Positions 45,079-57,667 of a DNA stretch of 64,000 nt are shown in pieces (within the stretch, counting starts at the first letter, position 1; every line of letters begins with the position of its first letter). This stretch comes from Oopsacas minuta (taxonomy: Eukaryota > Porifera > Hexactinellida > Lyssacinosida > Leucopsacidae). A model generated the notes under the pieces. That model saw only the letters and a list, made by a program, of their open reading frames with translations. It did no database searches and had not been told where the DNA came from. Made by a program: the position numbers and the translations under genes. The DNA is taken from the NCBI GenBank assembly GCA_024704765.1, contig JAKMXF010000199.1, positions 493,074 through 557,073 of the forward strand. Reading direction: 5' to 3'.

Positions 45079-47793
45079 CATAGGCGTAGCTAGGACCAAG
45101 TGAGTGGTGGGGCACATACAAGGGGAGTTTCCCCATCCCGCGCGCAAAACAGGGAAGCTCAGCCGCTCAGGGATATTCCATTGCGAAACTCTAATTAACA
45201 CAACTAATCGTATACATGAATCTATGCTATATAATTATGTACTAAAACAATATCAATAAAATTCAGAGCGCCGCTGACTTGAAGAAGCAAACTTGTCCAC
45301 AATCAAGTCAAGTTCTGTTTCCAAACTTCTGGCTACCTCAGCCTCAATGTTCATTAAAGCCAATCCACTCAATCGCTGTTGCCCAATTGTACTCCGAAGG
45401 TATGTTTTTAGTCTCCTCAATGCAGAAAATGACCGCTCCGGAGATGCTGTGGATACAGGTATGCATGCAGCTATTAGGATCAGTTTCCATACTAGGGGAA
45501 ACATCACATTCAGGTTCTTATCCACGAATAGCTGAGCCAGATCTAGAACACTCGGGGTGTCTTTAATAATATTATTTTTTACGTATGAATAGAAAACTCT
45601 CATTTCACACTCCAGTTGATGACTATCAAAGTCGTAAAACTCAGACAATTTCTGTATGAGGTGTGAATTTGGCTGCCATTTCAGTAGCACTTCATTAATA
45701 TTACGCAATATTTCATAATCATTCTCTGCAAAGCGTTCTTTCAGTTCTGATAAGAGGATATCAATTGTAGCATAGAAGACAGCTGTCCGATAACGGTCCT
45801 CAGCAGACGAGTAATCATGATTTTGTGATCCATCGTCAAAGCATCTGGGAACTTTCCGCCTTCGAGGCTCTGATGGTGGGTCTAGTTGGTGGTCCTCAGC
45901 AAGTTTTTCTGCACTACTCCAAAGATGGTGGAAGAAGTCCCCATTTCTGATACAAGTTAGAGAGTCTATTACACTTTGTATTTTCCCTTGTAAAGAAGAT
46001 ATGTCAAGATTTTGAGACTGCAGTTCACGAGAAAAGGAATCAGTAATTGCAAATAGGTAGTCCAAAATCTCAATCATGATTAAGAAATCGAAGGTTGAAA
46101 TGTGTCTCAAAAGAGATGCAGCATCAGCACCTGACTTGGCAGCATGATGCTCAGCAATGTCTTCTAAAGATTGGAGAATGGCAGAGTATGTTAGCTTCAC
46201 TGCATGTATAGCCCTGTAACGACATGACCAACGTGTTTCGCACAGTGCTTTCAATGTAACTGATCGACTAATTCCCAACTTTTCTTGTATTTCATGAAAC
46301 AGATGATGACGCTTTGCAGAACCCTCAATAAAACTATATAGTGTGGAGCAGTACCCAAGGCATTTCTGACTTCTCTGATGTTCATGCAAGCTTCGCAAAG
46401 AACAAGATTTAATTGGTGAGCATGACAGTGTATATATAACGCTCGATGTTCTTCCTCTTGTACCCTTGAAGCAAGTCCAGAATATTTCCCTCGCATGTTT
46501 GCTGCTCCATCGTAACACTGAGCTCGCACATTATGAAGGCACAGAGTTAGCTCACATAAGACAGACTTCAGGAGATTATACAATGCTTCACCAGTTGTGC
46601 TGGCACATTTCCAGAATCCCAAAAAACGTTCTTGTATAATAGCGTTGCTACCTTTTATAGAAAGGTAGCGTACGCAAACGGCAGCCTGTTCAATTTTGGC
46701 AGTGTCCATAGTTTCATCGACCATCACTGCAAAGTATTGGCTGTCATGTACTTCTTTCACAATTTGTTCTTGAATCAAACGCCCAATGATAGAAATCAGT
46801 TCGTTTTGAATCTGAGGACTGGTATATTTGATTCGGTGCGAAAAAAGGGAACCAAGTAGGTCTTTATTATCCTTAGCTCGTAATGCCAGAATTTCGAGAA
46901 AATTGCCACGGTTAATCGATGACTCTGCCTCATCATGACCCCGTAATGGAATGTTCTGCTTCCCAAGAAAAAGAATAGTCTCAGAAATAGTTCGTAGGTG
47001 TGCACGATTCTTCTCAACCTGTGCCTTGTGTGATAAACTAAGCTGAGAAGCAATGGAGTTTTTCTGTGTCTTGGCTAAAGTCCAGGCAGTCATTGCAGAA
47101 TGATGCACAATTGTACCATTATGATTTCTGAATCTCTCAGTTGCATTCTTCCAGAAGCGAAACCCTGTGTGCGTAAATGCTGGCTCTCCACACCCTGGGT
47201 GACTTGCAGCAAACAGCCGACATGGAAAGCAAAAGGCAGAGTCAAGCTTTACACTGTATTCTAACCAAGGGCGACCAACAAACCACTCAGATCGGAAAGT
47301 TCGCAGACTCTCTCCCAATTGTCTGCTAGGGAAGCACACATCGTTTGGTTGATATGGCCCCTCCCATTGATTAGCAGCAATTGGACCATTGGCTGGATCT
47401 AGAGGGTCTGACTCTCCACCACTGTGACCATCACTGACGATACGTTCAAGTTGTTTGCTCGAATCGGAATTTTGGTTCTGTCCTGGTGAATCAATACCTT
47501 CAACGGGTTCTTGCGAGTCGGCACTGGCTGTCTCGCTGTCCTTTGAAGCTGAATCTCTCCCGGATCCCCCCACAATGTAAAGAGTGATGCCTGTTTGAAA
47601 TTTGTACTTTGAGTCTTCTTTTCGCTTTCACTGTCCCTAGCTATCTCAGTCTCCGAGTCTTTCTCGATCTGAGCAGCCATTGCGAAATACTACGTGCCCA
47701 AACTAATTTGTAAATATAAAGTCTCATTAGATTAGTTGCATAAAAAGTGGTGGGGCACATGCCCCACCTTGCCATACTTACGCTACGCCTATG
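45079..47793 (-). mobile_element. hAT transposon 3 inside the Tc1 element
   Basis: Starts CATAGGCGTAGCTAGG and ends CGCTACGCCTATG on the plus strand. It is 2715 bp, flanked by ACTCATAG (45071-45078) and ACTCAAAG (47794-47801), an 8-bp target duplication with one difference. Near both ends the word GTGGGGCACAT or its complement is found, a subterminal inverted repeat. Confidence 0.92.
45253..47680 (-). pseudogene. hAT transposase, two frameshifts from intact
   Basis: From ATG at 47680: MAAQIEKDSETEIARDSESE, then a frameshift in a run of six C/G at about 47568. The long frame from 47573 carries a Ser/Asp-rich region, WEGPYQPNDVCFPSRQLGE and the TTF zinc finger (SAFCFPCRLFAASHPGCGE, then FRFWKNATERFRNH). 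The core has YFAVMVDETMDTAKIEQAAV (first Asp), HNVRAQCYDGAANMRGKYSG and YIHCHAHQLNLVLCEACM. A second shift near 46400-46380 leads to CETRWSCRYRAIHAVKL. The dimerisation domain has STASPERSFSALRRLKTYLR near 45410, and the frame ends at 45253. The conceptual length is about 810-860 residues, normal for this group. It is one of the best-preserved hAT genes in the window. Confidence 0.9.
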
Positions 47794-48461
47794 ACTCAAA
47801 GGGTGATTCATCAGACCAGAACACATTATTCCAATCTTCCCAAGACCAATTCTCATGATCCCGGGCGAATTTCAACCGATTTTCTTTGACCTTTTGTCTA
47901 ATTTTTGACCATTTGGGACGCTTATAGGGTCTGACATCAAGCCTTTGTGCTAAGTGCCGCTGAATAGTCGTGTGGGATGTGGGGTTTCCTCTGATAGATA
48001 GTCTCCTCTACAATTTTCGGGTTGATTGCCTCCTTTTCCCCGAGGATTTCTTAATCACAATTTGTGATACCCGTTGCAAAATTTGAGGCCGTCTAGATCG
48101 AGGCTTAGTTTCCATTGTCTCACCGAATTTGTGCTGACTCCATCATCTCCGTACTGATCTTACTCCAACATTTAGATGTGTAGCTACCTCCTTTTGAGTA
48201 GTGCCTCTTTCAAGCATCCCAATTGCTTTTGAAAGGAGCTCGACTTCGTGATCATCGACATTCATTTTCCCAAAAAACACTGGTAAGGTAGATATGTTAA
48301 AAATTTCGAGAGCAGTGTTGAAGATACTCAATATGCCCATAGTATAAATGTAGTTGCTATATAGTAAGTATCAGTCAACTAGCATTTCCGTTGTATGCTA
48401 TAATTACTAGTATATTAAATCCATCTACGATTGAGAACCGGCCAAGACGTTTGTTACACTG

Positions 48462-49880
48462 TACAATACAAAGACTTTCGATCAATTTTCAATTTCCAGA
48501 AATGGGAAGTTTGTTCTTGAACTATACAGACATTTGATAGTCCCTTCAACATTTATCAAGATCTATAATTGTGTAATAAAACTCTACAAAGTTCATCAGA
48601 CAATTTCAAATGTCTGCATATATTTACTTGAATCCTGTACAACACAAAGCAAATCAGTCAATTTTATGTTCGAGTACAGGGATGCTAGATCCTGAACTAA
48701 ACAAAGATTTGAAAGTCTATTTCACATTTATGAAAGTATAATTGTGTATCAAAGATATAAACTTTATCAGACTATTTCAAATTTAGGCGGATACTCACTG
48801 CAAAACTGGACAACACAAAGCATTTCACTCAATTTCCTCTTTCGAGAAATGGGAAGTTAGTTCCTGAACTATACAGAGATTTGATAGTCAATTCCACAAT
48901 ACCAACATCAATAATTGTCTAACAAAGCTGTACAAAGTTTATCAGACAATTTCAAATGCAGGTAGAAATTCACTTTAATCCAATACATTACTAATCATTT
49001 CACTCGATTTCCAATTTCGAGAAATGGGAGGTTAGTTCCAGAACTATACAAAGATGTGATGGTTAATTTCTATTTTCCCAAATTGTAAATAGTGTAACTA
49101 AAATATACCAATAGTTATCATTCGATTACAAATGGAAGCAAATACTCATTGCAAAACCGGACAACAGAAAGCATTTCACTCAATTTCCAATTTAGAGAAA
49201 CATGAAGTTATTTCCTGAACTATACAGAGATTTTACATCCAATTTCGCCTATCCCATCATCTAAATTGATAAATTATATCCTACAAAGTTCAGTGGACAA
49301 TTTCAAATGTTCACACATATTTACATCAAATATATATAATACAAAGTATTTCACTCAAATTCCAATTTCAAGTATTGGGAAGTTAGTTCCTGAACGATAC
49401 ATAGGTTTGATACTCAATTTCATATTACACAAATCTAAATTGTGTATCTAAAGTATACAAACTGTATCAAACAATTTCAAATATCTGCATATATTCAATT
49501 CAAACCTATACAAAGCATTTCAATCTAATTCCAATTTGGGAAATTGGGAAGTCAGTTCCTGAGCAAAACAGGAATTTGATAATCAATTCTACCACTGCCG
49601 AACATTTAAATTGATAACTTAACTCCCAAATGTATTTGATTGAAATGCTATGTTTAGACCAATATTCCAGTGGAAGTGTTCTGACATTTGAAATGGAGTG
49701 GCAGTAGTTTGTACAGTGTAGTTTCACAATTCTCTGCGTGGAAATTTGAAACTGACCTTGAAATACCTGTATAGTTTAGCACTTCACATCCAACTGGTTT
49801 GCTTGCATAATATATGAAATGCTTTGTATTTCATATTATCTTAGTCAATGTGTTCTGTTAATAACAATTGAGCGATAATC
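48462..49880 (-). repeat. 174-bp satellite array with an orientation switch near 49600
   Basis: Seven head-to-tail units between about 48470 and 49600 share AGAAATGGGAAGTTAGTTCC, TGAACTATACAAAGATTTGA and TTATCAGACAATTTCAAATG. Landmarks recur about every 174 bp (48501, 48848, 49023, 49199, 49374). From about 49600 to 49880 the array continues in the opposite orientation (TTTGTACAGTGTAG, CTGTATAGTTTAGCACTTCA, TATGAAATGCTTTG), in the same sense as the array at 61743-63090. The complement of the first part aligns in register with the second, so it is one family. Confidence 0.8.
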
Positions 49881-49886
49881 CATATA

Positions 49887-50805
49887 CAGTCAGGGGACAA
49901 AGGTATTCGAACACACAAATATATTAACATAAATTGTATACTCTTTCCCGCTCCTATATATTGTGTAGTCTATATTCGTAGCTGTAATCTAGTAATTTCC
50001 ATGGAATAACGTATGTTTTTCAAGAATTTCAAAAAAATATTTTCAATTTACACTTTTTGAAGGTGTTAATTATCAATAATTATTAGATAATTATTGATAA
50101 TCAAAATATGTGGTAATTCAAAGCCTATTAAGAATCTATAATTTCTGACTTGATATTTGAATTCTACGTAGGCGAGTTACCCCAGATTAAAATTTCCAAT
50201 CGGATTGAACAATTTTACCAGAGTTATAGATGAATTTCAATTTGTGCCATTTGTGCCACCTTTTGCCCAAGGTGGCACAAATGGCCGCTACCAAGGGGTT
50301 ATTTTAGAATTCAAGGGTTAGCATAGTCATATCATTCGAAAATATTACTTCGAATTATTCCTCCTAGCCCTAGTTGAATTCCTTGTAGTGGCGCTTTTTC
50401 CTGCCACCTGTGCCACTTTTTGAAAAAAGTGGCACAAGTAGGACAAATCGAAATTCTTCTATAACTTTGGTATATATTGTTCAATCCGATTGGAAATTTC
50501 AATCTTGGGTAACTCGCCTACGTAGAATTCAAATATCAAGTCAGAAATTATAGATTATTAATAGGCTTTGAATTACCACAATATTTTGGTTATCAATAAT
50601 TACCTAATAATTATTAATAATTAACACCTTCAAAAAGTGCAAATCGAAAATAATTTTTTGAAATTCCCTGTAAAACATATGTTATTCTATACAAATTACT
50701 AGATAGCCGCTACGAATATAGACTACACAATATATAGAAACGGGAAAGAGTGCACAATTTATGACAATATATTTGTGTGTTCAAAATACTTTTGTCCCCT
50801 GACTG
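49887..50805. mobile_element. 919-bp foldback (palindromic) MITE
   Basis: The ends CAGTCAGGGGACAAAGGTAT and TACTTTTGTCCCCTGACTG are flanked by TA. The two halves are diverged inverted copies right up to a centre near 50345; for example TCAAGTCAGAAATTATAGAT matches ATCTATAATTTCTGACTTGA, and GTAGGCGAGTTACC matches GGTAACTCGCCTAC. Each arm also contains its own hairpins: 50068-50100 (ATAATTATT palindrome), 50247-50286 (TTTGTGCCACC/GGTGGCACAAA) and 50401-50443. No coding sequence. The TA duplication suggests mobilisation by a Tc1/mariner or pogo-type transposase. Confidence 0.9.
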
Positions 50806-50895
50806 TATATAAACAAAGTGTATGCATGTGTGTTCACGCGTTTTCCCAGAGATGCCTGGACCGATTCGAACCAAATTTTGTGTGTCAACTAAGTA

Positions 50896-52253
50896 CAGGG
50901 TGGGCCACGGGAGTCTGATCAAATGTTAATTGCTTTCATTTGTAAACGAAAAAGTAGAACTTAATTCTGTAAAAGATTTTTAAAATATAGATAAATAGTT
51001 TTATGAATACATCATCCTTTCTTCTCCAGCCATTAATCAGGTGCTCGATCCATGCTCCTTTCCTACCTAGCACTATTTGTAGTCTGACAAGCATGTTATC
51101 GTGCACTTTAGCCAGAGTTTCTCCATTAATCTTCTTGATTTCTCTTCTGATGTTGTTCTTGAGGTCCTCTAGTGTCTTAGGAACAGGGCCCCTGTACACA
51201 ACTGACTTCAGGTAACCCTACAGGTAAAATCGCAAGGATTAAGGTCCGGGGGATATGGGGGCCAGAAGTTGTCAAATCCACGACCAATCACCCTGTCACC
51301 AAACTTCTCTTGTAGCCAGTCCCTAACTAAATTGGCATAGTGTGGGGGTGCTCCATCCTGATGGAAAGTAATAGTATTCAGTTCACCATATCCCCTGATG
51401 TTGGGAAGATAGATTCTTTTCAGCATTGCCAGGTATCTCCACTGGTTCACCGTACAGGTTTTACCATCCTCATCTTCAAAAAGTACGAGCCTATGATCCG
51501 GTCATAGGCAACTGCACACCAGACAACCACCTTTTCAGTGCTCAAGGGTCTCTGGGCAATAGGTTCTGGTTTCTTCAATGCCCAGAACCTCATGTTCTGC
51601 TTGTTAACATGTCCTGAAAGATGAAAGTTTGCCTCGTCAGACCAATGAACTTCAGTATCTTCAAAAGTTCTTCCTTAATCTTCTTGGAAATGTACGTGGC
51701 AAATTGGACCCTCTTCTTCTGATTTGATTCACTTTGCTTTTGATGCATCTGTATTTTGTAAGGAAAGGCTCCAATGTCATCATTAAGGATCCTCCTCACT
51801 GAGTTCCTACTGATTGCAGTCTCTGCAGATAGCCTTCATGTTGCACGATGGGGTGAATCTGCCAGTTTCTTCTTGATTTTTTGAATGTTTTCAGGGGTTC
51901 CAACAGTCTTCTTGGGTCCCTTTCGTTTTCTATTGCCTACCGTACCACCTTCCTCCATCCTCTTGACAATATTCATGATTGTGTTCCTTGCAGGAGCCTT
52001 CAATGTCTTGTAATGCACCTTGAAAGCTCGTTGGGCCGAGACAACACTTCTCCCGTTTTCAATATACCAGTAGAGTAACTTCACTTTGACATCCTGCTGG
52101 AGCGACATTACATAAACCTAGGGGTAGTTTGGTTAGTATTTCTTAAAAACTATTTCTCTCAGCTTTAAAATGAATGGTGAACCACTGAAGTCTGACAAAA
52201 ATTGCACGTGCTAGAGCAATTTACTTTTGATCAGTCTTCCGTGGCCCACCCTG
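50896..52253 (-). mobile_element. Tc1/mariner-superfamily element (1358 bp)
   Basis: Ends CAGGGTGGGCCACGGGAGTC and AGTCTTCCGTGGCCCACCCTG-like sequence with TA on both sides (50894-50895, 52254-52255). The inverted repeats continue to TGATCAAA/TTTGATCA. The transposase lies on the minus strand and fills the element. Confidence 0.9.
50936..52108 (-). pseudogene. Transposase of the 'HQDGAPPHY' Tc1/mariner-like group, decayed
   Basis: From ATG at 52108: MSLQQDVKVKLLYWYIENGR with a helix-turn-helix, then ADSPHRATRRLSAETAISRN (second domain). The catalytic part has VHWSDEANFHLSG (first Asp, about 51640), KVVVWCAVAYDRIIGSYF, ITFHQDGAPPHYANLVRDWL (second Asp, about 51350) and WPPYPPDLNPCDF (third-position Asp). 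It ends VYRGPVPKTLEDLKNNIRRE and AWIEHLING near 51020. These motifs identify the invertebrate group with QDGAPPHY and WPPRSPDLTPLDFFLWG. Stops at 51838 and near 51450 and shifts near 51210 break the frame. The first two catalytic Asp residues are preserved. Confidence 0.85.
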
Positions 52254-52417
52254 TAGTACTCAACCTTTCCAAATAAGAAATATTTTTCGAATAGAACCAT
52301 TTTTGGACAAGATATGTGATTTTTCCACACCTCGCCCATATAAATAAATGCATTTTCGGAGGAATCTGATTGGTCAACGTTGGCCAGTCAGATTTCTTCA
52401 TTCGTATATTATGAATA

Positions 52418-53768
52418 CAGTATGTCCCGAAAGTTTCTTCCTATTGCATTACATATTATATTATAGACCCTTAGTTCAAATAATCTCACTAACTAAGATT
52501 TACATTATTTTTATGATTGATATGTGTATTTAGAGAAGGGTGACTTATCATTTTCCCAAAGGCATTACATTCTTCTCGAATTATTTTGTAATTACAGATT
52601 TCTTTTTATCCTAGAAATTAGATGTCGAATTTTGGGAATCCCAGAGCAATTATCCTACGTTCGAAGGCAATAGCAATGTTAGAAGCTGGAATTTCACAGA
52701 AGAATGTTGCTAGACGCCTCGGAAAGTCAATTAAGACCGTCAATAACTGGTGGAGCGGAAGAAGCGCGTGAAAGTCTCGAAGACAAAACACAGATCTGGA
52801 AGGCCCTCTTCACTAACAAGAGTGGCCAAAATAGTCATTGCTAAATCTATCGGGAAAAACACCAGTCAACCCAAAAATTTGCGGAAAGATTAACAGCTCG
52901 TGGCCATCAGACTTCGAAGATGGCAGCACATCGCTATTTGAAGGAAAGCCTAGGTCTCAAATGTTTCAAACGGCCCCGAAATCCGAGATTGACAGAAAAA
53001 CAATTGGTTCATCGACTAACATTCTGTAAAAAAGGCTCAACTGATCATCTAAGGAGTGGGCAAATGTAAATTTCTCCGACGAATCTCCCTTTCATCTTTT
53101 CGCACCTTCAAATAGACAAACAGACGGGTTTGGGACTCCAGTGCTAGAAATATTCCTCCAATCTTGACTTTGAAATTTCCTCCAAAATTGATGGTATTGG
53201 CCGCTATGTCGGCTAATGCTGTGTCGGAACTGCGCATTCTTCCTCAGAAATGCACTGTAAATGCAAAATATTATGTGGATAACATACTAGCTGGGCCATG
53301 TAAAGCTGCCTTTGCTCGTAGGCGATTGAGAGGTACGATTTTTGCAGGGGAGATTTTGTGAAAACATGTCAAAATCAATCTTTCAACAAGATGGAGCCCC
53401 CGCTCACACATCGAAATTGAGCCAGGAATGGTGTCAATTGAATCTTCTTGGTTGCTGAGGAAAAGAAATATGGCCAGGCAACTCGCTTGATCTTTCTCTA
53501 ATTGAGAATTTGTGGGCTGTTGCTAAACAGAGCTTGTCAGAGATGCCATCAGCGACAAATCTAGAACTGCTGGAAAAAAACCTCAAAACAGTGTGGTCTA
53601 ATATCAATCCGGACTTACTTCGAAAATTGATAGATGGGATGCCAGCAAGAATGAGAAAATGTGTAGATTTGAAAGGAGGTTATATCGGAAAGCAATTAAA
53701 CGCCTATGACACGTAACACTAATTATATAGGAATTTATCTAATAGGAAAAAACTTTCGTGACATACTG
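52418..53768 (+). mobile_element. Tc1-like element (1351 bp)
   Basis: Ends CAGTATGTCCCGAAAGTTTC and AAACTTTCGTGACATACTG with TA on both sides (52416-52417, 53769-53770). It lies 164 bp from the preceding element. The transposase inside is related to that at 23.5-24.6 kb, though the terminal sequences differ. Confidence 0.9.
52621..53715 (+). pseudogene. Tc1-like transposase, decayed
   Basis: MSNFGNPRAIILRSKAIAML starts the paired-like helix-turn-helix (ISQKNVARRLGKSIKTVNNW). After frameshifts come KEWANVNFSDESPFHLFAPS (first Asp), KLMVLAAMSANAVSELRILP (53185 on), SIFQQDGAPAHTSKLSQEWC (second Asp, about 53380), SLDLSLIENLWAVAKQSL (SPDLNPIENLW in the family, with the Glu present) and the end MRKCVDLKGGYIGKQL. 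About five stops or shifts. The pattern is DD34E. Confidence 0.88.
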
Positions 53769-54540
53769 TATTTCTGGGAATTTGGTTCAATCAGATTCTA
53801 CCAATTACAAAAGTTACTATTCACAGTTTATTGATCCCGTGGAATAATGCGGAGAAGTGATACCTAACTTCTCACAAAAAGGAAGATTATACGAAACAAA
53901 CAAGAAAATTTTGCCTATAATTAGTACAAAATTGATGATCCGTAATTGAAATAGTACATACTACCGATGTACATCTTATCCGAAAATTTTCCTATACAAT
54001 TAGTACAAAATTGATAACGGTAGGGAATACGGTACGGAATGCTACGTACGATACTGAGTTAATATTATTCTGTACCGTATTCCGTACTAGGTTACTATAC
54101 TTCTCCGTCATTTACATTATGTAGATCCAAATATGTTCGGAAACATCTCATTCTATTCTATTTTAAAGAATAGGAATGTAATATAATAGTCGGCAGTAGA
54201 AACACCTGAAATTGGCGCAACAGCAAAATGTCTAATCGGAATGTAATGCACAATAAGAACTATACCATGTCCATATGAATCAATAGGTACCAGTATTCAA
54301 TGACGCAATTGTAACAGAGAATAATCAATCGGAATGTTTACCAAATCAATGTACAACTGTATTGCATAACAGTATCTATTCCTACGTATAATCTGATTGG
54401 TCCAAGTGTTTACAAGTGAAATCCTAGATAAACCGACTCAAACTTTGTAACGGTGTAATATAAATATAACTAATAACATGAATAATGAATTACGTAACAA
54501 TTGTCTACAATATCCAAACACCATCTACACAACTAATTAA
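53769..54540. other. Spacer before the Helitron
   Basis: AT-rich and non-coding. It contains an inverted repeat GAATACGGTAC (54025-54035) and GTACCGTATTC (54072-54082) and a short direct repeat ATTAGTACAAAATTGAT (about 53920 and 53999). The 5' end of the Helitron (expected TC dinucleotide) should lie in the last few hundred bases but could not be fixed. Confidence 0.45.
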
Positions 54541-57500
54541 ATGACGAAAAAACGTTCCCGAATTAATGATAGTGCTAAACGTATCCGTGATACTGCAAGG
54601 AAGAAAAGAAAACCAGAAACTGAAACTGAAGAAAAAGAGAAGCCCGTCTTGAATCTAAAAGGATACATAATTCACTCTCCAGGAGCTCAGAAACTGAACA
54701 ACAAAGAGAAGCCCATCTTCAAACAATGAAATCAAAAATTCAACACTCTTATGAATGTCGCCTTCTCCAATACTGCAAACTTTGACGACAAAAACCACCC
54801 AAGTCTGATCATTCACGGCATGACAGAGTATGTCTATTTTGCAAGGCAAAGAAGTTTAAGGGAGAAACTCTAGGTATGTGCTGCAAAAGTGGGGAAGTAC
54901 AATTACATAATCTAGAGGATCCACCAGAGCCACTGAAACGTTTAATGCTAGGAGAGACATCTGGATCAAGACACTTCCTGGAAAACATACGAAAGTATAA
55001 TTCTTGCTTCCAAATGACTTCTTTTGGAGTAATGAAAGAAACAAGAGAATCTGGATACATGCCAACTTTCAAAATCAAGGTCAAGTGTACCATACAGCTG
55101 GACCCTTGCTTCCCCTACCTGATGAGCATCCACGATTCTTACAGATATATTTCATGGGGAAAGATGCTAATGAAATTAATCAGAGATGCGACACTATTCC
55201 AGGAGGAAGATACGATATTGTTCACTCACTCCAAGACATGTTACATCGACACCACACCTATGTGTCTTCTTTCAAATCTAAAATAGAGAGAATGTCTGAG
55301 TCGGAAGTAGAATACAAGGTCATAATTAAAGCTGACAAGAATCCTGATGGCGAACATGAAAGAAGATTCAATGCTCCAGTCACTAATGAGGTTGCAATTC
55401 TAATTGTTGGACAAGAATTTGAGAGAAGAGACATTATTATGGTAAAACGGTGCAGTAGTCTTCTCAGAATCTCTGAAATCCATCGAGCCTTTGACACACT
55501 TCAATATCCACGTATTTTCTGGAAGGGCCAGGACGGATATAACTTTAAGATCCCACAAACAGACCCAAAGACCAGAAGAAAGAGGTTAGATAAAAAGCTA
55601 TCCTCAATGGACTTTTACGCTTACGGTTTCATGTTACGTGATGGGAACTTTAATCTTATTCACCGCGGCAGAACTTTATTCCACCAAATTGTTGTTGATT
55701 TGTACGCTAAGGTAGAGACAGAACGCCTGTTGTTCATTCACTTACATCAAAAGAAACTACCTGTAGATGATTATATCCTTTTACGAGATACCGTAGCCAC
55801 TGATGGAAATCCACATGATTTTGGAAAATTGGTTATTCTACCTTCTTCATTTACCGGAAGCCCTCGCTACATGCACGAGAGAACTCAGGATGCTATGACA
55901 TATGTCCGAAATTACGGCAGACCTGATCTATTCATCACCTTTACATGTAATCCACTCTGGCCTGAATTACTGAATCATTAATGATGGGGCAAAAACCACA
56001 TGACGAACACGATATCGTTGTCAGAGTATTTAGGCAAAAGCTACTCAAATGTATGGACCTTCTTACAAAAGGTGCTGCATTTGGAAAGACAATGTGCCAC
56101 ATGTACTCAATTGAGTGGCAGAAACGTGGTCTTCCTCATTCCCACATATTGATATGGCTGAGAGAAAAGATTCGCCCACACAACATAGATCAATGCATCA
56201 GTGCAGAATTTTCTAACTCCGAGGAGGATCCAGAACTCTACAACACCATCCGTAAACAGATGATACATGGACCGTGTGGAATTCTCAACAGGAATTCCCC
56301 GTGTATGAAGGATGGCGGTGCACTAAAGACTTTCCAAAGCGCTTAGTGAAGGAAACCCAATCTGGTGATGACGGATACCCAAAATACAGAAGAAGAGCAC
56401 CTGAAGATGGTGGTTTCACCGCGACCATTCAAAGAGGGAATCAAGAGCACATCACTGTTGACAACAAATGGGTAGTCAGTTACAGTCCTCTGTTGTGCAA
56501 GGCATTTGATGTCCATATCAACGTGGAATACTGCAACTTAATAAAGTCCATCAAGTATGTGTGTAAATACATCAGCAAAGGAACAGATCAGGCAATATTT
56601 ACACTAGAGTCAGAAAGAGATGAAATTACTGAGTACCAACATGGACGCTACATTCGCAGCAACGAAGCACTCTGGAGATTATTCAGCTTCCCGATCCACG
56701 AACGATATCCAACTGTGATACATTTGAGTGTTCATTTACAAAACGGCCAATGTGTCTACTTCACACAAGATAGTTTACAACGACAGTTAGAAGCTCAAGC
56801 AAATTCTACCCTTACTGTATTCTTCCAACTTTGCCGAGAAGAAGACTTTGCCAAAACCTTACTCTATGTCAATGTTCCCAAGTACTACACATGGTGCCAT
56901 AGCACTAAAAGGTTCACACGACGCACCCAAGGAGCAGATGTAGAGGGATTTCCTGGAATCAAGGCAAGTGATGCTCTTGGCAGGGTGTACACAATCCATC
57001 CCAACAACTTTGAGTGCTTCTGCCTGAGAATGTTGTTAGACCACGTTCACGGTCCTACCACATTTGACGATTTGAGAACTGTAGATGGCCACATTTGTCA
57101 GACATACAGAGAGGCATGTAACAAGGAGGTCTGCTAGAGAATGATTCTCACTGGAATGATACATTAACAGAAGCATCGACTACTGACTCCCCTACCAAAC
57201 TCACATACTATTTGCTATCATGCTAACAACATGTGGATTGTCTAATCCAAATGGACTGTGGGAAACTCACAAGGACAGCCTTTCAGAAGATGTCTTCTGT
57301 CGGTTTCATCGAGACAACTGTACCATTGAATCCATCCATACTGAGCCATCTATATCATAGCACTGCAAAAGCTTAAGGAATTAGTTCTGTCCCTCAGTGA
57401 CAAGTTTTTGAGAGATTTTGGAATACCATCTCCAGATTATTCCACAAACACTACCACCAATCGGGAACTCTTGCGAGTAACAAGCTACTGGATTGAAGAT

Positions 57501-57667
57501 CTCGAATCTTTCACGGCAGATAATGAACCTCTCCTAACACCGGATCAAGCAGCTGCATACCATACAGTAATCAATAAAGTCCTAGCAAAGAGTCGAGGAA
57601 TTATTTTCCTCGATGCTCCAGGTGGAACTGGCAAGACCTTCCTCATCAATCTTATCCTAGCAAAGAT

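Larger units (their letters stand above)
44540..48265 (-). pseudogene. Tc1-like transposase, split by a hAT element
   Basis: Reads from MNVDDHEVELLSKAIGMLER at 48265, a helix-turn-helix (TTQKEVATHLNVGVRSVRR), through a decayed second DNA-binding domain. Then ENWSWEDWNNVFWSDESPFE (first Asp) ends at the hAT junction. After the hAT it resumes as ELFHSPNRQNDR, then KFRAKLMVWGMMSHRVLSEL and KKGSVIERSMLEACQ. The second-Asp region is disturbed (DGAPAHTQP reads as GWCPRTHSQ in a shifted frame), and the C-terminus near 44540 has ALIAT and NLVNEMPNRMK. The hAT inserted directly after the DESPFE motif. Several shifts make it inactive. Confidence 0.82.
44402..48461 (-). mobile_element. Tc1-like element inserted in satellite, carrying a hAT
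   Basis: Ends CAGGGTGTAACAAAAGTCTT and AAGACGTTTGTTACACTG, with TA on both sides (44400-44401 and 48462-48463). Without the hAT and its 8-bp duplication it is about 1337 bp, typical for a Tc1 element. Satellite sequence continues on both sides, so its insertion point is a TA within a satellite unit. Confidence 0.88.
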
